From NCBI RefSeq assembly GCF_013155335.1, contig NZ_JABJQZ010000002.1, positions 672,301-736,300 of the forward strand: 64,000 nucleotides of DNA, read 5' to 3'. The notes beneath the pieces were generated by a model. That model ran no database searches and was not told the origin of the DNA. It saw only the letters and a list, made by a program, of their open reading frames with translations. Source of the DNA: Nocardioides sp. zg-1230. GTDB taxonomy: Bacteria > Actinomycetota > Actinomycetes > Propionibacteriales > Nocardioidaceae. This document shows positions 43,102 to 55,116 of the stretch, piece after piece. A program made the position numbers and the translations under genes. Position 1 is the stretch's first letter. Every line of letters starts with the position of its first letter.

Positions 43102-43974
43102 ATGCACGTGCCCACCGGACTGCGCAGGGCAGTGGCGATCGTGTGCGCGACCGCGCTCGCGAGCACGCCCGTCCTCCTTGCACCCACCACAGCCGGAGCC
43201 TCCGGCGCTGCCACGGCCAGTGCGCCGGCCGCCATGCCCCACCTCACCGCGAAGGCCACGAAACGCGGCATCAACGTCAAGGGCACGGACGGCCTCCGGG
43301 CCGGACGCGTCCACCTGACCGTCAAGGGCTCCGCCACTGTCGAGTTCGTGGGGTTCGACGAGGGCTACGGTCCGGACGAGTTCGTCGCGGACGTCAACAA
43401 GTGCGGCGAGAAGTGCAACGTGAAGGCGCTGCGACGCGCGATCGACAACACCACCATCATCGGCGGGACGACAGCCGGCGACGCGACCATCGTCTTCCCG
43501 AAGGCAGGCACCTACGCGCCGTTCTCCGTCGGTGAGCGCGGGGTCGTCGTCGGGAGGTCGTTCAGCGTCAGTGGTCCCCCGCGGCAGTCCAAGACGCCGC
43601 GGGTGGACGGCAGCATCATCGCCAAGAAGGGCCTCGCGTGGGGTGGTGCGTCGTCGCTGCCCGCCGACGGTCGCTTCCTCTTCAAGAACAGGCGCAGCTC
43701 CGGCGTCCCCCACTTCGTGGAGATGCAGCAGGTCGTGGAGGGGACCACCGCCGACCAGGTGCTCGAGTCGTTCCAGGCCGGGCCGGCCGGACCTCCGCCG
43801 CCGTTCCTGGAGGGTCGGCTGCTCACCGGCTCGCTCAGCGCCGGCCAGAGCATGACCGTCGACTACGACCTGCCCCCGGGTCACTACGCGGTGATGTGCT
43901 TCTTCCCCGACCCGGACATGAAGGGCATGCCGCACGCCTTCATGGGCATGATCAGGATCATCGAGCTGACCTGA
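43102..43974 (+). CDS. Secreted cupredoxin-like protein, probable copper binder
   Basis: The 290-aa product has a signal peptide (RRAVAIVCATALASTPVLL..., cleavage near AGASGA) and two possible beta domains. The N-terminal half (50-170) contains a Cys pair (NKCGEKCNVK). The C-terminal half holds a blue-copper-like ligand set: His in GVPHFVEMQQ, Cys in HYAVMCFFPDP, then His and Met in MPHAFMGMIRI. The order His-Cys-His-Met is that of type-1 copper sites. It is probably a partner of the divergent multicopper oxidase. GAAGGG about 9 nt upstream supports ATG 43102. Confidence 0.78.
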   Translation: MHVPTGLRRAVAIVCATALASTPVLLAPTTAGASGAATASAPAAMPHLTAKATKRGINVKGTDGLRAGRVHLTVKGSATVEFVGFDEGYGPDEFVADVNKCGEKCNVKALRRAIDNTTIIGGTTAGDATIVFPKAGTYAPFSVGERGVVVGRSFSVSGPPRQSKTPRVDGSIIAKKGLAWGGASSLPADGRFLFKNRRSSGVPHFVEMQQVVEGTTADQVLESFQAGPAGPPPPFLEGRLLTGSLSAGQSMTVDYDLPPGHYAVMCFFPDPDMKGMPHAFMGMIRIIELT

Positions 43975-43975
43975 G

Positions 43976-45882
<1,907 letters not shown>

Positions 45883-45886
<4 letters not shown>

Positions 45887-47286
45887 GAGGTCTCCTCCAG
45901 CGCGGCGAGGGGGATGGAGAGCCATCCCGGACGGTTGCGTGCTTCGTAGACCGCCTCGTAGACGACCTTGTCGGCGAGGTAGGCGTCGAGCAGTGCCTCG
46001 TTGACGCCGTCGACCACCTCGCCGCGCTTGTCGGTGTAGGCGTCGAGGAAGGCTGCGCGGTTGCGGGCGGCCCACTCGGAGGCCCGGTAGGCGCGCTGCT
46101 CGGCCTCACCGCCGGCGTCGGTGCCACCGGTCATGGCCACCACGCGCGGTGCGTAGTCGAAGGAGCGGATCATTCCCGCCACGTCGCGCCAGACCGAGTC
46201 GGGCTTCAGCCGCTCGGCGAGCGGCTTGGCCGGCTCGCCCTCGAAGTCGACGATCTTCCAGCCCTTGACGGTGCGGAGGGTCTGGCCGAGGTGCAGGTCG
46301 CCGTGGACCTGCTGCACCGCGACGCCGTCGAGCTCGCGGAGCCGGGCGAACGTCTCGCGCAGCCGGGCCTCGTGCGGCGCCAGGTCGGGTACGACGTCGA
46401 GCGCGGCGACCAGCCGGCCCTCCATCGCCCCGGCCAGCTCGCCCAGGGCGTCGGCCTCGCGCCGCTCGACCGGGAAGTGCGCGGCGAGGTCGGCGTGGAC
46501 CTCGGCGAGCGCGACCCCGAGCCGCGCGGCCTCGCCGGCGAAGTCGCCGCCGACCTCGTCGGCGTGCAGGTCGGCCTCGGCGAACAGGTTGCGGACGCTG
46601 GCCAGGGCCAGGTCCCAGCCGTCGCTCGCGGTGCGGAGGAACTGCTGCAGCATCGCGAGCTGGATCGTCGTGTTGGTGTCCTCGTCGACCAGGTCGAGCC
46701 AGCCGTAGAGCGCAGCGACGTGGGTGGAGCCCGCCTCGGTGAGCACCTGGTGGATCGCGATGTCGGGGTTGACCCCCGGGGTCACCTTGCGGAAGACCTT
46801 CATCAGCGCGTCCTCGCCGAAGGCCACCGACGAGTTGGACTGCTCGCCGGAGAACAGGGTCGAGTGGGCCTCGATGTCGAGGTCGTGCCCGGGCAGCCGG
46901 TGGAACATCAGGTCGCCCCGCACGTCGGACGGTGGGGCCGGGTCGACGCCGTGACGGGCGAACGCGGCCAGCCAGAGGGCCATCGCCTGCCGGTCGTGCA
47001 GCGCGTCGTAGACGAACGCGTGGCCGAGCTCGTCGTCCTCCCACTCACCGATGAGCGCGTGGGCGATGCGCTCCTGCGGCTCGGTGTAGAAGGCGAGCGG
47101 CAGCTGGTAGAGCTCGTTCGTGCCGTCGGCGTAGGCGACCTCTGCGAGCTCGATCGTGACGTGCAGCCAGTCCGGCGCGTCGGGAAGCCGGCCGACGCGT
47201 CGTACGTCGCCGAGCTCCCAGTCGCGTCCCTTGCCACCGAACCAGCGCGCCTCGTCGATCCAGGCCTTGATCTCGATCGTGCTCAC
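45883..47286 (-). CDS. mak: Maltokinase (Mak/Pep2)
   Basis: The 467-aa aminoglycoside-phosphotransferase-like kinase has an N-terminal cap with WFGGKGRDW, a Gly-poor nucleotide region ([20 protein letters not shown]), a catalytic loop [14 protein letters not shown] and a metal-binding [14 protein letters not shown]. It phosphorylates maltose from TreS to maltose-1-phosphate, the substrate of GlgE. GTG 47286 overlaps the treS stop as GTGA and has GGAGGGG upstream. The longer frame upstream reads out-of-frame treS sequence. Confidence 0.94.
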
Positions 47287-49037
47287 GGTTCCCCTCCCGT
47301 GTTGCTCGGATCCGTCAACCGCAGCCACAGGAAGCCGTAGCCGCCCAGGGTCAGCAGGTAGGGCAGCTCGCCGACGGCCGGGAACGGCACGCCGCCCAGC
47401 AGCTCGATCGGGACCATGCCCTCCCACTGCCGCAGGTCGAGCTCGACGGGCTGCGGGAAGCGGGACAGGTTGTTGACGCAGAGGATCACGTCGCGCTCGT
47501 CGTCCCCGCGGTGCTCGCGGATGTAGGACAGGACGCTCGGGTTGGATCCGCCGAGGTCGACGAAGTCGCCGAGCCCGAAGGCCGGGTGGCGGCGCCGGGC
47601 GTGGACCAGCCGTCGCGTCCAGTGCAGCAGCGAGGACGTGTTCTCCAGCTGGGCCTCGACGTTCACCGACTGGTAGCCGTAGACCGGGTCCTGGATCGCC
47701 GGCAGGTGGAGCTTGCCGGGCGTGGCGTTGGAGAAGCCCGCGTTGCGGTCCGGCGTCCACTGCATCGGCGTACGCACGCCGTCGCGGTCACCGAGCCAGA
47801 TGTTGTCGCCCATCCCGATCTCGTCGCCGTAGTAGAGGACCGGCGATCCGGGCAGCGAGAGCAGGAGCGCCGTGAACAGCTCCATCCGGTTGACGTCGTT
47901 GTCGAGCAGGGGCGCGAGGCGGCGGCGGATGCCGATGTTGGCCTTCATGCGCGGGTCGTGGGCGTACTCCGACCACATGTAGTCGCGGTCCTCGTCGGTC
48001 ACCATCTCGAGGGTGAGCTCGTCATGGTTGCGCAGGAAGATGCCCCACTGGCAGCCGTCGGGGATCGCCGGCGTCTGCTCGAGGATCTCCGAGATCGGGA
48101 AGCGCGACTCGCGGCGCACCGCCATGAAGATGCGGGGCATCACGGGGAAGTGGAAGGCCATGTGGCACTCGGTGCCCACCCAGCGGCCGTCCTCGGTCTC
48201 CTCCGGCCCGAAGTACTCGACCACGTCGGCCGGCCACTGGTTGGCCTCGCACAGCAGCACGCGGCCCGGGTAGTGCTCGTCGACGAAGCGGCGGCACTTC
48301 TTGAGGAAGTCGTGCGTCTCGGGGAGGTTCTCGCCGTTGGTGCCGGGGCGCTCGTAGAGGTACGGCACCGCGTCGAGCCGGAAGCCGTCGAGGCCCATGT
48401 CGAGCCAGAACGCCATCGCCTCCAGCATCGCGTCGTGGACCTTGGGGTTGTCGAAGTTGAGGTCGGGCTGGTGGTGGAAGAACCGGTGCCAGAAGTACTG
48501 CTGGCGCACCGGGTCCCACGTCCAGTTCGACGGCTCGGTGTCGACGAAGATGACCCGGGCGTCCTGGTAGAGCTCGTCGCTGTCGGACCAGACGTAGAAG
48601 TCGCCGTAGGGGCCCTCGGGGTCGCTGCGGCTCGCCTGGAACCACGGGTGGGCGTCACTCGTGTGGTTCATGACGAAGTCGATGATCACCCGGATGCCGC
48701 GCTGGTGGCAGGCGTCGATGAACTCGTGGAAGTCCTCGACCGTGCCGCACTCGGGAAGGATGTTGTTGTAGTCGGCCACGTCGTAGCCGCCGTCGCGCAG
48801 GGGCGAGGTGAAGAACGGCGGGACCCAGAGGCAGTCCACGCCCAGCCACTCGAGGTAGTCGAGCTTCTCGATCAGGCCCTTGAAGTCGCCGGTCCCGTCC
48901 CCGTTGGAGTCCCGGAACGACCGCACCAGCACCTCGTAGAAGACCGCCGTGCGGAACCACTCGGGTTCCGCGTTGAGGACGGCGGTCGCACGGGTCGCGT
49001 CCATCGGCATCTGGGACGACGTGGGGTGGTCGGTCAA
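47283..49037 (-). CDS. treS: Trehalose synthase (maltose alpha-D-glucosyltransferase)
   Basis: The 584-aa GH13 enzyme has [43 protein letters not shown] (nucleophile), LLCEANQWP (acid/base) and [12 protein letters not shown], followed by a C-terminal beta-sandwich. It interconverts trehalose and maltose, feeding maltose to Mak. TTG 49037 is chosen: it overlaps the glgE stop as TTGA and has AGGAGG 5 nt upstream. ATG 49010, nine codons on, is the alternative. There is no fused maltokinase domain; mak is the separate next gene. Confidence 0.94.
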   Translation of the reverse strand: MTDHPTSSQMPMDATRATAVLNAEPEWFRTAVFYEVLVRSFRDSNGDGTGDFKGLIEKLDYLEWLGVDCLWVPPFFTSPLRDGGYDVADYNNILPECGTVEDFHEFIDACHQRGIRVIIDFVMNHTSDAHPWFQASRSDPEGPYGDFYVWSDSDELYQDARVIFVDTEPSNWTWDPVRQQYFWHRFFHHQPDLNFDNPKVHDAMLEAMAFWLDMGLDGFRLDAVPYLYERPGTNGENLPETHDFLKKCRRFVDEHYPGRVLLCEANQWPADVVEYFGPEETEDGRWVGTECHMAFHFPVMPRIFMAVRRESRFPISEILEQTPAIPDGCQWGIFLRNHDELTLEMVTDEDRDYMWSEYAHDPRMKANIGIRRRLAPLLDNDVNRMELFTALLLSLPGSPVLYYGDEIGMGDNIWLGDRDGVRTPMQWTPDRNAGFSNATPGKLHLPAIQDPVYGYQSVNVEAQLENTSSLLHWTRRLVHARRRHPAFGLGDFVDLGGSNPSVLSYIREHRGDDERDVILCVNNLSRFPQPVELDLRQWEGMVPIELLGGVPFPAVGELPYLLTLGGYGFLWLRLTDPSNTGGEP

Positions 49038-51013
49038 CGGGTCCTCCTGACGGCGATCACGTGGGCAGGTTCGTAGCCGGGGTCCAGCCGGACGTAGTTG
49101 TGCGCGGTCCAGCTCCAGTCCTCGCCGGTGATCTCGTCGTGGGCGACGAAGGAGTCGTGCCACTCCATGCCGAGCGCCGGCATGTCGAGGTGGATCATCG
49201 TCTCGCGCGTGCCGTGGGGGTCGAGGTTGATCACGGAGATGACGATGTCGTCCTCGTGCCTCTTCGAGAACACCAGCACGTGGTCGTCGTCGCTGGAGTG
49301 GATCGTCACGTTGCGCAGCAGCTGCAGGGCCGGGTGGTGGCGTCGGATCTCGTTGAGCCGGGTCAGGTACGGCGCCAGCGTGGTGCCCTCGGCGTCGCGC
49401 TTGTCCCAGTCGCGGACGCGGATCTGGTACTTCTCGGAGTCGAGGTACTCCTCGGACCCCGGCTTGACCGCGACGTGCTCGAACAGCTCGTAGCCGGCGT
49501 ACACGCCCCAGCTGGGCGAGCCCGTGGCGGCCAGCGCGGCGCGCACCTTGAACGCAGCCGGGCCGCCGTACTGCAGGTAGGCGTGGAGGATGTCGGGGGT
49601 GTTGACGAAGAAGTTGGGCCGCATCAGGTGGTCGGACTCGTGCGCGACCTCGACGAGGTAGTCCTCGATCTCGCGCTTGCCGGTGCGCCACGTGAAGTAG
49701 GTGTAGCTCTGGTGGTAGCCGACCGCGCCGAGGCCGTGCATCATCGCCGGCTTGGTGAAGGCCTCGGACAGGAAGAGCACGTCGGGGTCCGTACGCCGCA
49801 CCTCCGCGAGCAGCCACTCCCAGAACGCCAGCGGCTTGGTGTGCGGGTTGTCGACGCGGAAGATCCGCACCCCGTGCGACATCCACAGCTTCACGACCCG
49901 CAGCACCTCGCGGCAGATGCCGGCCGGGTCGTTGTCGAAGTTCATCGGGTAGATGTCCTGGTACTTCTTCGGCGGGTTCTCGGCGTACGCGATGGTGCCG
50001 TCCGCACGCGTCGTGAAGAACTGCGGGTGGGTGGTCACCCACGGGTGGTCGGGCGCCGCCTGGAGCGCGAGGTCGAGGGCCACCTCGATGTCGAGCTCGC
50101 GAGCCCGCGCCACGAAGGCGTCGAAGTCCTCGAAGGTCCCGAGGTCGGGGTGGATCGCGTCGTGGCCGCCGTCCTTGCTGCCGATCGCCCACGGCGAGCC
50201 GGTGTCGTCGGGGCCCGGGGTCAGGGTGTTGTTCGGGCCCTTGCGGTTGACCTCGCCGATCGGGTGGATCGGCGGCAGGTAGAGGACGTCGAAGCCCATC
50301 TCCGCCACCCGGTCGAGGCGCTTGGCCGCGGTCCGGAACGTGCCGCTCGTGACCTTGCCGGTCTTCTCGTCGCGCGTCGCGCCCTCCGAGCGGGGGAAGA
50401 ACTCGTACCAGCTCCCGAAGAGCGCGCGGGTGCGGTCGGCACGGAACCGGAACGGCCCCGTGACGGTGAGCAGCTCGCGCAGCGGGTGGGCGAGGAGCAC
50501 CGCCTCGAGCTCGGGGTCCTGGAGGGCTGCGAGGCGCGCGCCGACGGGACGGTTGGTGTCGGTCGCGGCTGCGACCGCGCCCGAGACGACGGCGGCCGAC
50601 GGCTCGTCGAGCGCGTCCTTGCCCGTCCCCGCGGCCACGCGCTCCAGCAGGAGCCGCGCCTCGGTGAACATGAGCTCGACGTCGACCCCGGCCGGGATCT
50701 TGATGCCCGCGTCGTGCTCCCAGGTGGCGAGGGGGTCGGACCACGAGTGGATCTCGAAGGTCCACTCGCCCTCGACGTCCGGCGTGACGTGGGCGACGTA
50801 GCGGTTGGGGGCGTCGCCGTCGGGGCGCATGCGCACCGGGTCGCGCGTGCGGCCCGAGGGGTCGGTGGCCACCACCTCCGCGGCGAGCTGGTCGTGGCCC
50901 TCGCGGAACACCGAGGCGCGTACGGGCATCGGCTCGCCGACAGTGGCCTTGGCCGACTGTCGACCGAGGTCGACCACGGGCGAGACATCCATCACGGGTA
51001 TCCGTCCAACCAT
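49034..51013 (-). CDS. glgE: Alpha-1,4-glucan:maltose-1-phosphate maltosyltransferase
   Basis: The 659-aa GH13_3 enzyme has an N-terminal beta domain (10-110), a helical insert (120-200), and a barrel with [37 protein letters not shown]-type strand ([15 protein letters not shown]), [11 protein letters not shown] (nucleophile Asp) and [12 protein letters not shown] (acid Glu). It extends alpha-glucan by maltosyl units from maltose-1-phosphate. It is first in the four-gene operon. AAGTGT lies six nucleotides before ATG 51013, and two palindromes sit 40-80 bp upstream. Confidence 0.95.
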   Translation of the reverse strand: MVGRIPVMDVSPVVDLGRQSAKATVGEPMPVRASVFREGHDQLAAEVVATDPSGRTRDPVRMRPDGDAPNRYVAHVTPDVEGEWTFEIHSWSDPLATWEHDAGIKIPAGVDVELMFTEARLLLERVAAGTGKDALDEPSAAVVSGAVAAATDTNRPVGARLAALQDPELEAVLLAHPLRELLTVTGPFRFRADRTRALFGSWYEFFPRSEGATRDEKTGKVTSGTFRTAAKRLDRVAEMGFDVLYLPPIHPIGEVNRKGPNNTLTPGPDDTGSPWAIGSKDGGHDAIHPDLGTFEDFDAFVARARELDIEVALDLALQAAPDHPWVTTHPQFFTTRADGTIAYAENPPKKYQDIYPMNFDNDPAGICREVLRVVKLWMSHGVRIFRVDNPHTKPLAFWEWLLAEVRRTDPDVLFLSEAFTKPAMMHGLGAVGYHQSYTYFTWRTGKREIEDYLVEVAHESDHLMRPNFFVNTPDILHAYLQYGGPAAFKVRAALAATGSPSWGVYAGYELFEHVAVKPGSEEYLDSEKYQIRVRDWDKRDAEGTTLAPYLTRLNEIRRHHPALQLLRNVTIHSSDDDHVLVFSKRHEDDIVISVINLDPHGTRETMIHLDMPALGMEWHDSFVAHDEITGEDWSWTAHNYVRLDPGYEPAHVIAVRRTR

Positions 51014-51049
51014 GGGGCCACACTTGCGAACCCGGACCCTGCACGCAAG

Positions 51050-51095
51050 CCGACCGCGGTCGGGGCCACCCCTTGGGACGGCTCGACCGCGGTCG
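51050..51095. promoter_or_regulatory. Two palindromes (CCGACCGCGGTCGG and CGACCGCGGTCG) upstream of glgE
   Basis: A perfect 14-bp palindrome at 51050-51063 and a perfect 12-bp palindrome at 51084-51095 share the core GACCGCGGTC. Their centres are 33 bp apart, in the 104-bp gap between the M36 protease stop and glgE. They may be a double operator for the glgE operon. Alternatively, because the copies are mutually complementary, they could form a terminator-like hairpin (no T-run seen). Confidence 0.55.
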
Positions 51096-51117
51096 TCCTC
51101 GCTCCGGCGTCTCCGGG

Positions 51118-54100
51118 TCAGCGGACCGACGCCACCGTGATGCTGCGCAGCCGCGTCCTCGACGACGTGAACGCCTTCGTGTCGGCTGGCAGGAAGCGCA
51201 CCCGGACAGTCGTACGTCCCGGGCGCAGCGCCTTCCGGGGGACGCGCACGCGGGCGGTGCCGTCGGCGGTGGGGACGACCTTCCACTTCTTCGCGGCCAG
51301 ACGCACCACGAACCGACCGGGCTCCTTCTCCGCTGCCGAGCGCACGGTCAGGAACAGCACCGGGGCGGGCTTGCGGCGGGTCTGGTAGGCGCGCTTGACG
51401 ATCATCCGCGTGCGGGTCGGCAGCGCGGTCGCGGTGGGGGTGCCGGTGGTGCTGCTGCTGGTGGGGTCGTCGGTCGGACCGGTGGTCGGGTCGGCAGTCC
51501 CTGGCGCCGTGTCCGGGTCACTGCCCGTCCCGTCGCTGCCGGTCCCGTCGTCGGTGCCGGTCCCGTCGTCGGTGCCGGTCCCGGGGGCGCCCGGCTGCTG
51601 GGGCAGCGTCGCGTCCTCGCCGAAGACCTGCAGCTCCGCGGCGTGCACGATCGTGCCGCGGTCCGAGCCCGTCTTGCAGTCGGTGGGCACGGTGGTGCTG
51701 GCGGTCTGCTGCCCGGCGTAGGCCTCCTGGCCGGTGCACTGGTTCTCCAGCGTCACCAGGCGTACGGCGGCGGCCTCGGTGTCGGGAACGTCGAACCCCC
51801 GCATGGTGAGGGTCGGCGCGACCGGGCGCGGCAGGGTGCTCGGGAAGGCGTCGGTGGGCGAGGTGTAGAACCGCGTCCACACGGCGTCCGCCGACTCGCA
51901 GGCCGTGGTGCACGCCTCCAGGGCGAACTGGCGCAGGGCGGTGAATCGCGAGCCCGAGTCCGGGTCCTCCTGGGCGAGCGGCACCCCGGTGCCCGACTCC
52001 GGTGCCGGGGTGAGGTGGGCGCTGACCTGGACGCGGCGCACGGTGCTGACGTCGCCGGCGAGGTCGACGGCGACCGACGGGTTCGACTCGTCGACCTGGG
52101 CCTCGGTGACGCCGCCCCAGTTGGTGGCCTCGGTCCCGTCGATGAGCGCCTCCGGGTTGAGCGAGCCGTCCGTCGCCCCGATGACCGCGGCGCCCGCCGC
52201 GGAGCTGGCGAGGTTGACCACGTCGCCGACGGTCTCGATGCGTGATGCGCCGTCGGCGGGGACCGTCATGGTCCACCTCGTGAAGCCGCGGTCGGGCGAG
52301 ACGGCGAGCATCTCGTAGGTGCCCGGGGTGAAGGTCGCGCTGGCTCCGAGGGCGGTGCCCGGGTCGGTGTCGGCCACGGGCGTGACGCGAGCCTCGTAGT
52401 CGCCGACGTAGATCCGGGCCGAGCCCGTCGTCGCGAACGTGATGGACGCGTTGGGCCCGGTCGGGCTCGCGAAGCTCGGCGTGGGCTCGTGGTCGTCGGC
52501 ATCGGCCACCGACGCGTCGACTCCCATGCCACGCCGGGCGAAGGCCGCCCACAGGACGTCCTCGTTCGCACCACCGAAGCGCATCCGGTCGGCCGCGATC
52601 ATCGCGTCGCGGGCGTCGAGCATCGAGGTCGCACCCTGCTGGAGGAGGAAGGAGTCGAACATCAGCTGCACCCAGCGGCGGTTGCCGGGGCAGGTGTCGA
52701 CGGGGCGAGGCGTGGCCGTCGGCGTGGCCTGCGCGCAGGCGAGCTGCAGCGCCGCGTCGTCGTACGGGAAGCGGGCGTCGTACGCCTCCACGAGCGCCTG
52801 GCGGACCTCCCACATCGTGCCGTTCCAGATCTCGCCGTCGGCGTGGACCTCGGGGCCGGTGGAGTCGAAGCCGTAGTCCGAGAAGTTGAGCGGGTTGTCG
52901 TCGATCGAGTAGTCGCGGATCGCGGTGTCGGTGTTGCCGGTGGCGTAGGCGCCCACGGCCCACACGTTGCCGCCATTGCTGTATCCGTGCGAGAACTGGT
53001 ACTCGCCGGCGACCAGGTCGCCCCACGACTCACCCATCGCACCGCCCTGCTCGGAGGTCAGCCCCTCATCGGGACCGCCGACCATGCGGTTGGTGATGGC
53101 GTGGGTGTACTCGTGCCCCACGATCCCCATGTCGAGACCGCCGTCGGTGCACGGTGCGTAGAACGCCCCGGCGATCGGCTCGAAGAGGTACTGGTTGGTG
53201 ATGCCGGGCGTGCCGTCCTGCAACGTGATCTGGTTGGCGTTGTCGCGACCGAGGAAGCTCGGGCTGCCGCCGGTGATGGCGCCGGCCTGGGCGTTGCCCA
53301 CCTCCTGGTCGCCGCCGACGCCTCCGCGGCCGCCGTTGTCGAGCTGGAGGTTGTAGTTCTCCTCGGTGAAGCCGAGGTAGTAGGAGTAGTCGTGCATCCG
53401 GTTGTGCGCGGCGAACAGGTTGCCGACCGAGGCGTCGATGTCGTTGCCTCCCGGCACCAGCTCGGCGACGTCGCAGCGGCTGTTGTTCCAGCGGTCCTCG
53501 AACTCTGCGGTGTAGCTGCGCTCCGGCGACACGGGCGCCTGGGACAGGCCTCCCGGCGTCAGCGGGCTGGCCCACGCCTCGTGGGTGTTGGCGTTGTTGC
53601 CCACGGTCGTGAAGGTCGGCAACGCGCCGATCGCGTCCCACGGCCCGAAGGCCGCGACGTTGCGCAGCGGGGTCGGCGGTGAGCTGCAGCCGGCCTCGGC
53701 GTGCCAGCAACCGATGATCGAGTTGCCCGGGGTCTCGGTGGGGGAGTCGAGCGTGGGGTTGGCGGTGAACCAGCGCCACCGTGGGTTGCCGACGAGGTCC
53801 CCCGTCGAGGGCGCGGCGCTGTCGCTGGTGCTGACCGCGAGCGTGTACTGCCCGGCGACGACGGACGCGGCGTCGAACGGACACACCTGGGCCGCATAGG
53901 TGCCGGCCGGGATCGCGGCGGAGGAGTACGTCGCCACCTCGGGATTGGTGGCCAGGTCGCCCGACACGAGGACGTCGTCGCCGCGGAGGATCTTCACGAC
54001 GAAGTCGTCCACCGGGAGGCCGGTGGCGACCGCGGTGATCGACCTGGTGAGATCGTCGTCGAGCTCGAAGGGGTGCTTGGGGCCGCACTCGGTCGGCGTG

Positions 54101-55011
54101 ATCGCGCCGGTGAACACGTCGTTGTAGACGTGGTTCTCGGTCTTGTTGTGGCGGACGAGGACCTCACCGGTCACGCCGTCGACGAGCGAGGTGAAGGCGA
54201 GGGAGGCGCCACCGGCGACGTTGACGACATTGGCCTCGAGGACCGGTCGTACCGAGCCGTCGGCCATCGGCAGGGCCCGCCGGCGGACCTGCTGCTCCTG
54301 GGCGAAGCCGGGGACGGTCAGCCGGGACCAGCCGCGGGCGACGGTGGTCGTGATGTCGTCGAGCTGCGCCGCGGGGACGCCGACGGACAGGTCGGTCGCG
54401 GCCCGCAGCCATCCCTGCAGCGGTGACAGGGTCGCCTCGGGCATCGCTCCGGTCGGGCGGGCCAGGGACGAGGAGACGTAGGCGATCTCCCCGTTCGCGA
54501 CGCCGACGGTCACCAGGCCGCCGACGGCGGGTGCGAGGCCGCCGAAGTCCTGGCGGAACAGCACGGCACGCGCGTCGGAGTCGGCGAACCGCTGCGAGCT
54601 GACGAGCACGAGGTCGTCGACGGCGTCTGCCGACATCCCGAACGCGGCGGAGTTGCCCCGCAGCCAGGCGCGGGCCGCATCGACCGGCGCACCGGGAGCG
54701 ACGCCGAGGCTCCCGTCGGTCGGCAGGATCGAGGCGGGCGTGCCGAGCGAGCCCCAGCGGGCGGTGACGCCACCCATCGCCGAGACGGCCCGGCGTTGGT
54801 CGGCGGTGGGCGCGGCCGTGCCGCGGGTGTCGACGTCGCGTGGACCGCCGACCGGGTCACCCAGGGTGCGGACGTCGGGCGGCGTGGGTCCTGGGGTGAT
54901 CGTGTCGGGCTCGGCGGTGGCCGGGGAGGCGACCGTGCCGAGGGTGGAGATCGCGAGGAGGATCGCGGCGGCCAGCGAGGTGCGGCCGAGGTGAGGACGG
55001 GGTCGGGTCAT
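51118..55011 (-). CDS. Secreted M36 (fungalysin) metalloprotease with C-terminal accessory domains
   Basis: The 1,297-aa product has a signal peptide ([21 protein letters not shown]), an FTP-like propeptide (about 80-270, [12 protein letters not shown]), and a PPC-like insert (about 300-400). The M36 catalytic domain has zinc motif [12 protein letters not shown] (H633, E634, H637) and downstream Glu in [11 protein letters not shown]5/8C/discoidin-like domain follows (about 930-1080, [16 protein letters not shown]), then a Thr/Gly/Asp-rich linker and a C-terminal beta domain. It is probably an extracellular protease degrading protein in the surroundings. It lies between glgP and glgE but has no evident functional link to them. 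Confidence 0.92.
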   Translation of the reverse strand: MTRPRPHLGRTSLAAAILLAISTLGTVASPATAEPDTITPGPTPPDVRTLGDPVGGPRDVDTRGTAAPTADQRRAVSAMGGVTARWGSLGTPASILPTDGSLGVAPGAPVDAARAWLRGNSAAFGMSADAVDDLVLVSSQRFADSDARAVLFRQDFGGLAPAVGGLVTVGVANGEIAYVSSSLARPTGAMPEATLSPLQGWLRAATDLSVGVPAAQLDDITTTVARGWSRLTVPGFAQEQQVRRRALPMADGSVRPVLEANVVNVAGGASLAFTSLVDGVTGEVLVRHNKTENHVYNDVFTGAITPTECGPKHPFELDDDLTRSITAVATGLPVDDFVVKILRGDDVLVSGDLATNPEVATYSSAAIPAGTYAAQVCPFDAASVVAGQYTLAVSTSDSAAPSTGDLVGNPRWRWFTANPTLDSPTETPGNSIIGCWHAEAGCSSPPTPLRNVAAFGPWDAIGALPTFTTVGNNANTHEAWASPLTPGGLSQAPVSPERSYTAEFEDRWNNSRCDVAELVPGGNDIDASVGNLFAAHNRMHDYSYYLGFTEENYNLQLDNGGRGGVGGDQEVGNAQAGAITGGSPSFLGRDNANQITLQDGTPGITNQYLFEPIAGAFYAPCTDGGLDMGIVGHEYTHAITNRMVGGPDEGLTSEQGGAMGESWGDLVAGEYQFSHGYSNGGNVWAVGAYATGNTDTAIRDYSIDDNPLNFSDYGFDSTGPEVHADGEIWNGTMWEVRQALVEAYDARFPYDDAALQLACAQATPTATPRPVDTCPGNRRWVQLMFDSFLLQQGATSMLDARDAMIAADRMRFGGANEDVLWAAFARRGMGVDASVADADDHEPTPSFASPTGPNASITFATTGSARIYVGDYEARVTPVADTDPGTALGASATFTPGTYEMLAVSPDRGFTRWTMTVPADGASRIETVGDVVNLASSAAGAAVIGATDGSLNPEALIDGTEATNWGGVTEAQVDESNPSVAVDLAGDVSTVRRVQVSAHLTPAPESGTGVPLAQEDPDSGSRFTALRQFALEACTTACESADAVWTRFYTSPTDAFPSTLPRPVAPTLTMRGFDVPDTEAAAVRLVTLENQCTGQEAYAGQQTASTTVPTDCKTGSDRGTIVHAAELQVFGEDATLPQQPGAPGTGTDDGTGTDDGTGSDGTGSDPDTAPGTADPTTGPTDDPTSSSTTGTPTATALPTRTRMIVKRAYQTRRKPAPVLFLTVRSAAEKEPGRFVVRLAAKKWKVVPTADGTARVRVPRKALRPGRTTVRVRFLPADTKAFTSSRTRLRSITVASVR
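51541..51576 (-). repeat. 18-bp tandem repeat in the protease linker
   Basis: GGTCCCGTCGTCGGTGCC occurs twice in tandem, flanked by partial copies, and encodes [11 protein letters not shown] linker units between the discoidin-like and C-terminal domains. Copy number is likely variable between strains. Confidence 0.8.
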
Positions 55012-55077
55012 GCCCGCAACAACTGCGGCGCGGGGCAGGGGTTATGCGGGTGGGCCGCGCCTCGCCGGAGGGGGTGC

Positions 55078-55095
55078 TCTTGGATCGTTCCAAGA
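55078..55095. promoter_or_regulatory. LacI-type operator candidate upstream of glgP
   Basis: TCTTGGATCGTTCCAAGA has 7-bp perfect arms around a 4-nt centre containing CG, the form of LacI-family (MalR-like) operators. It is 22 bp before the glgP start and just upstream of the likely -10 (TAGCGT, 55103-55108). A repressor bound here would block the promoter. It also lies in the divergent gap to the M36 protease gene. Confidence 0.6.
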
Positions 55096-55116
55096 AATGG
55101 CCTAGCGTGCTGGTCC

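Noticed and set aside
51541..51576. Tandem repeat considered as a CRISPR-like or VNTR intergenic element
   Set aside because: The units are contiguous without spacers and in frame within the protease linker, so they are a coding repeat.
54796..55116. N-terminal extension of glgP
   Set aside because: It would overlap the protease signal-peptide region on the other strand and contains the operator and -10 box; family homology starts after GTG 55117.
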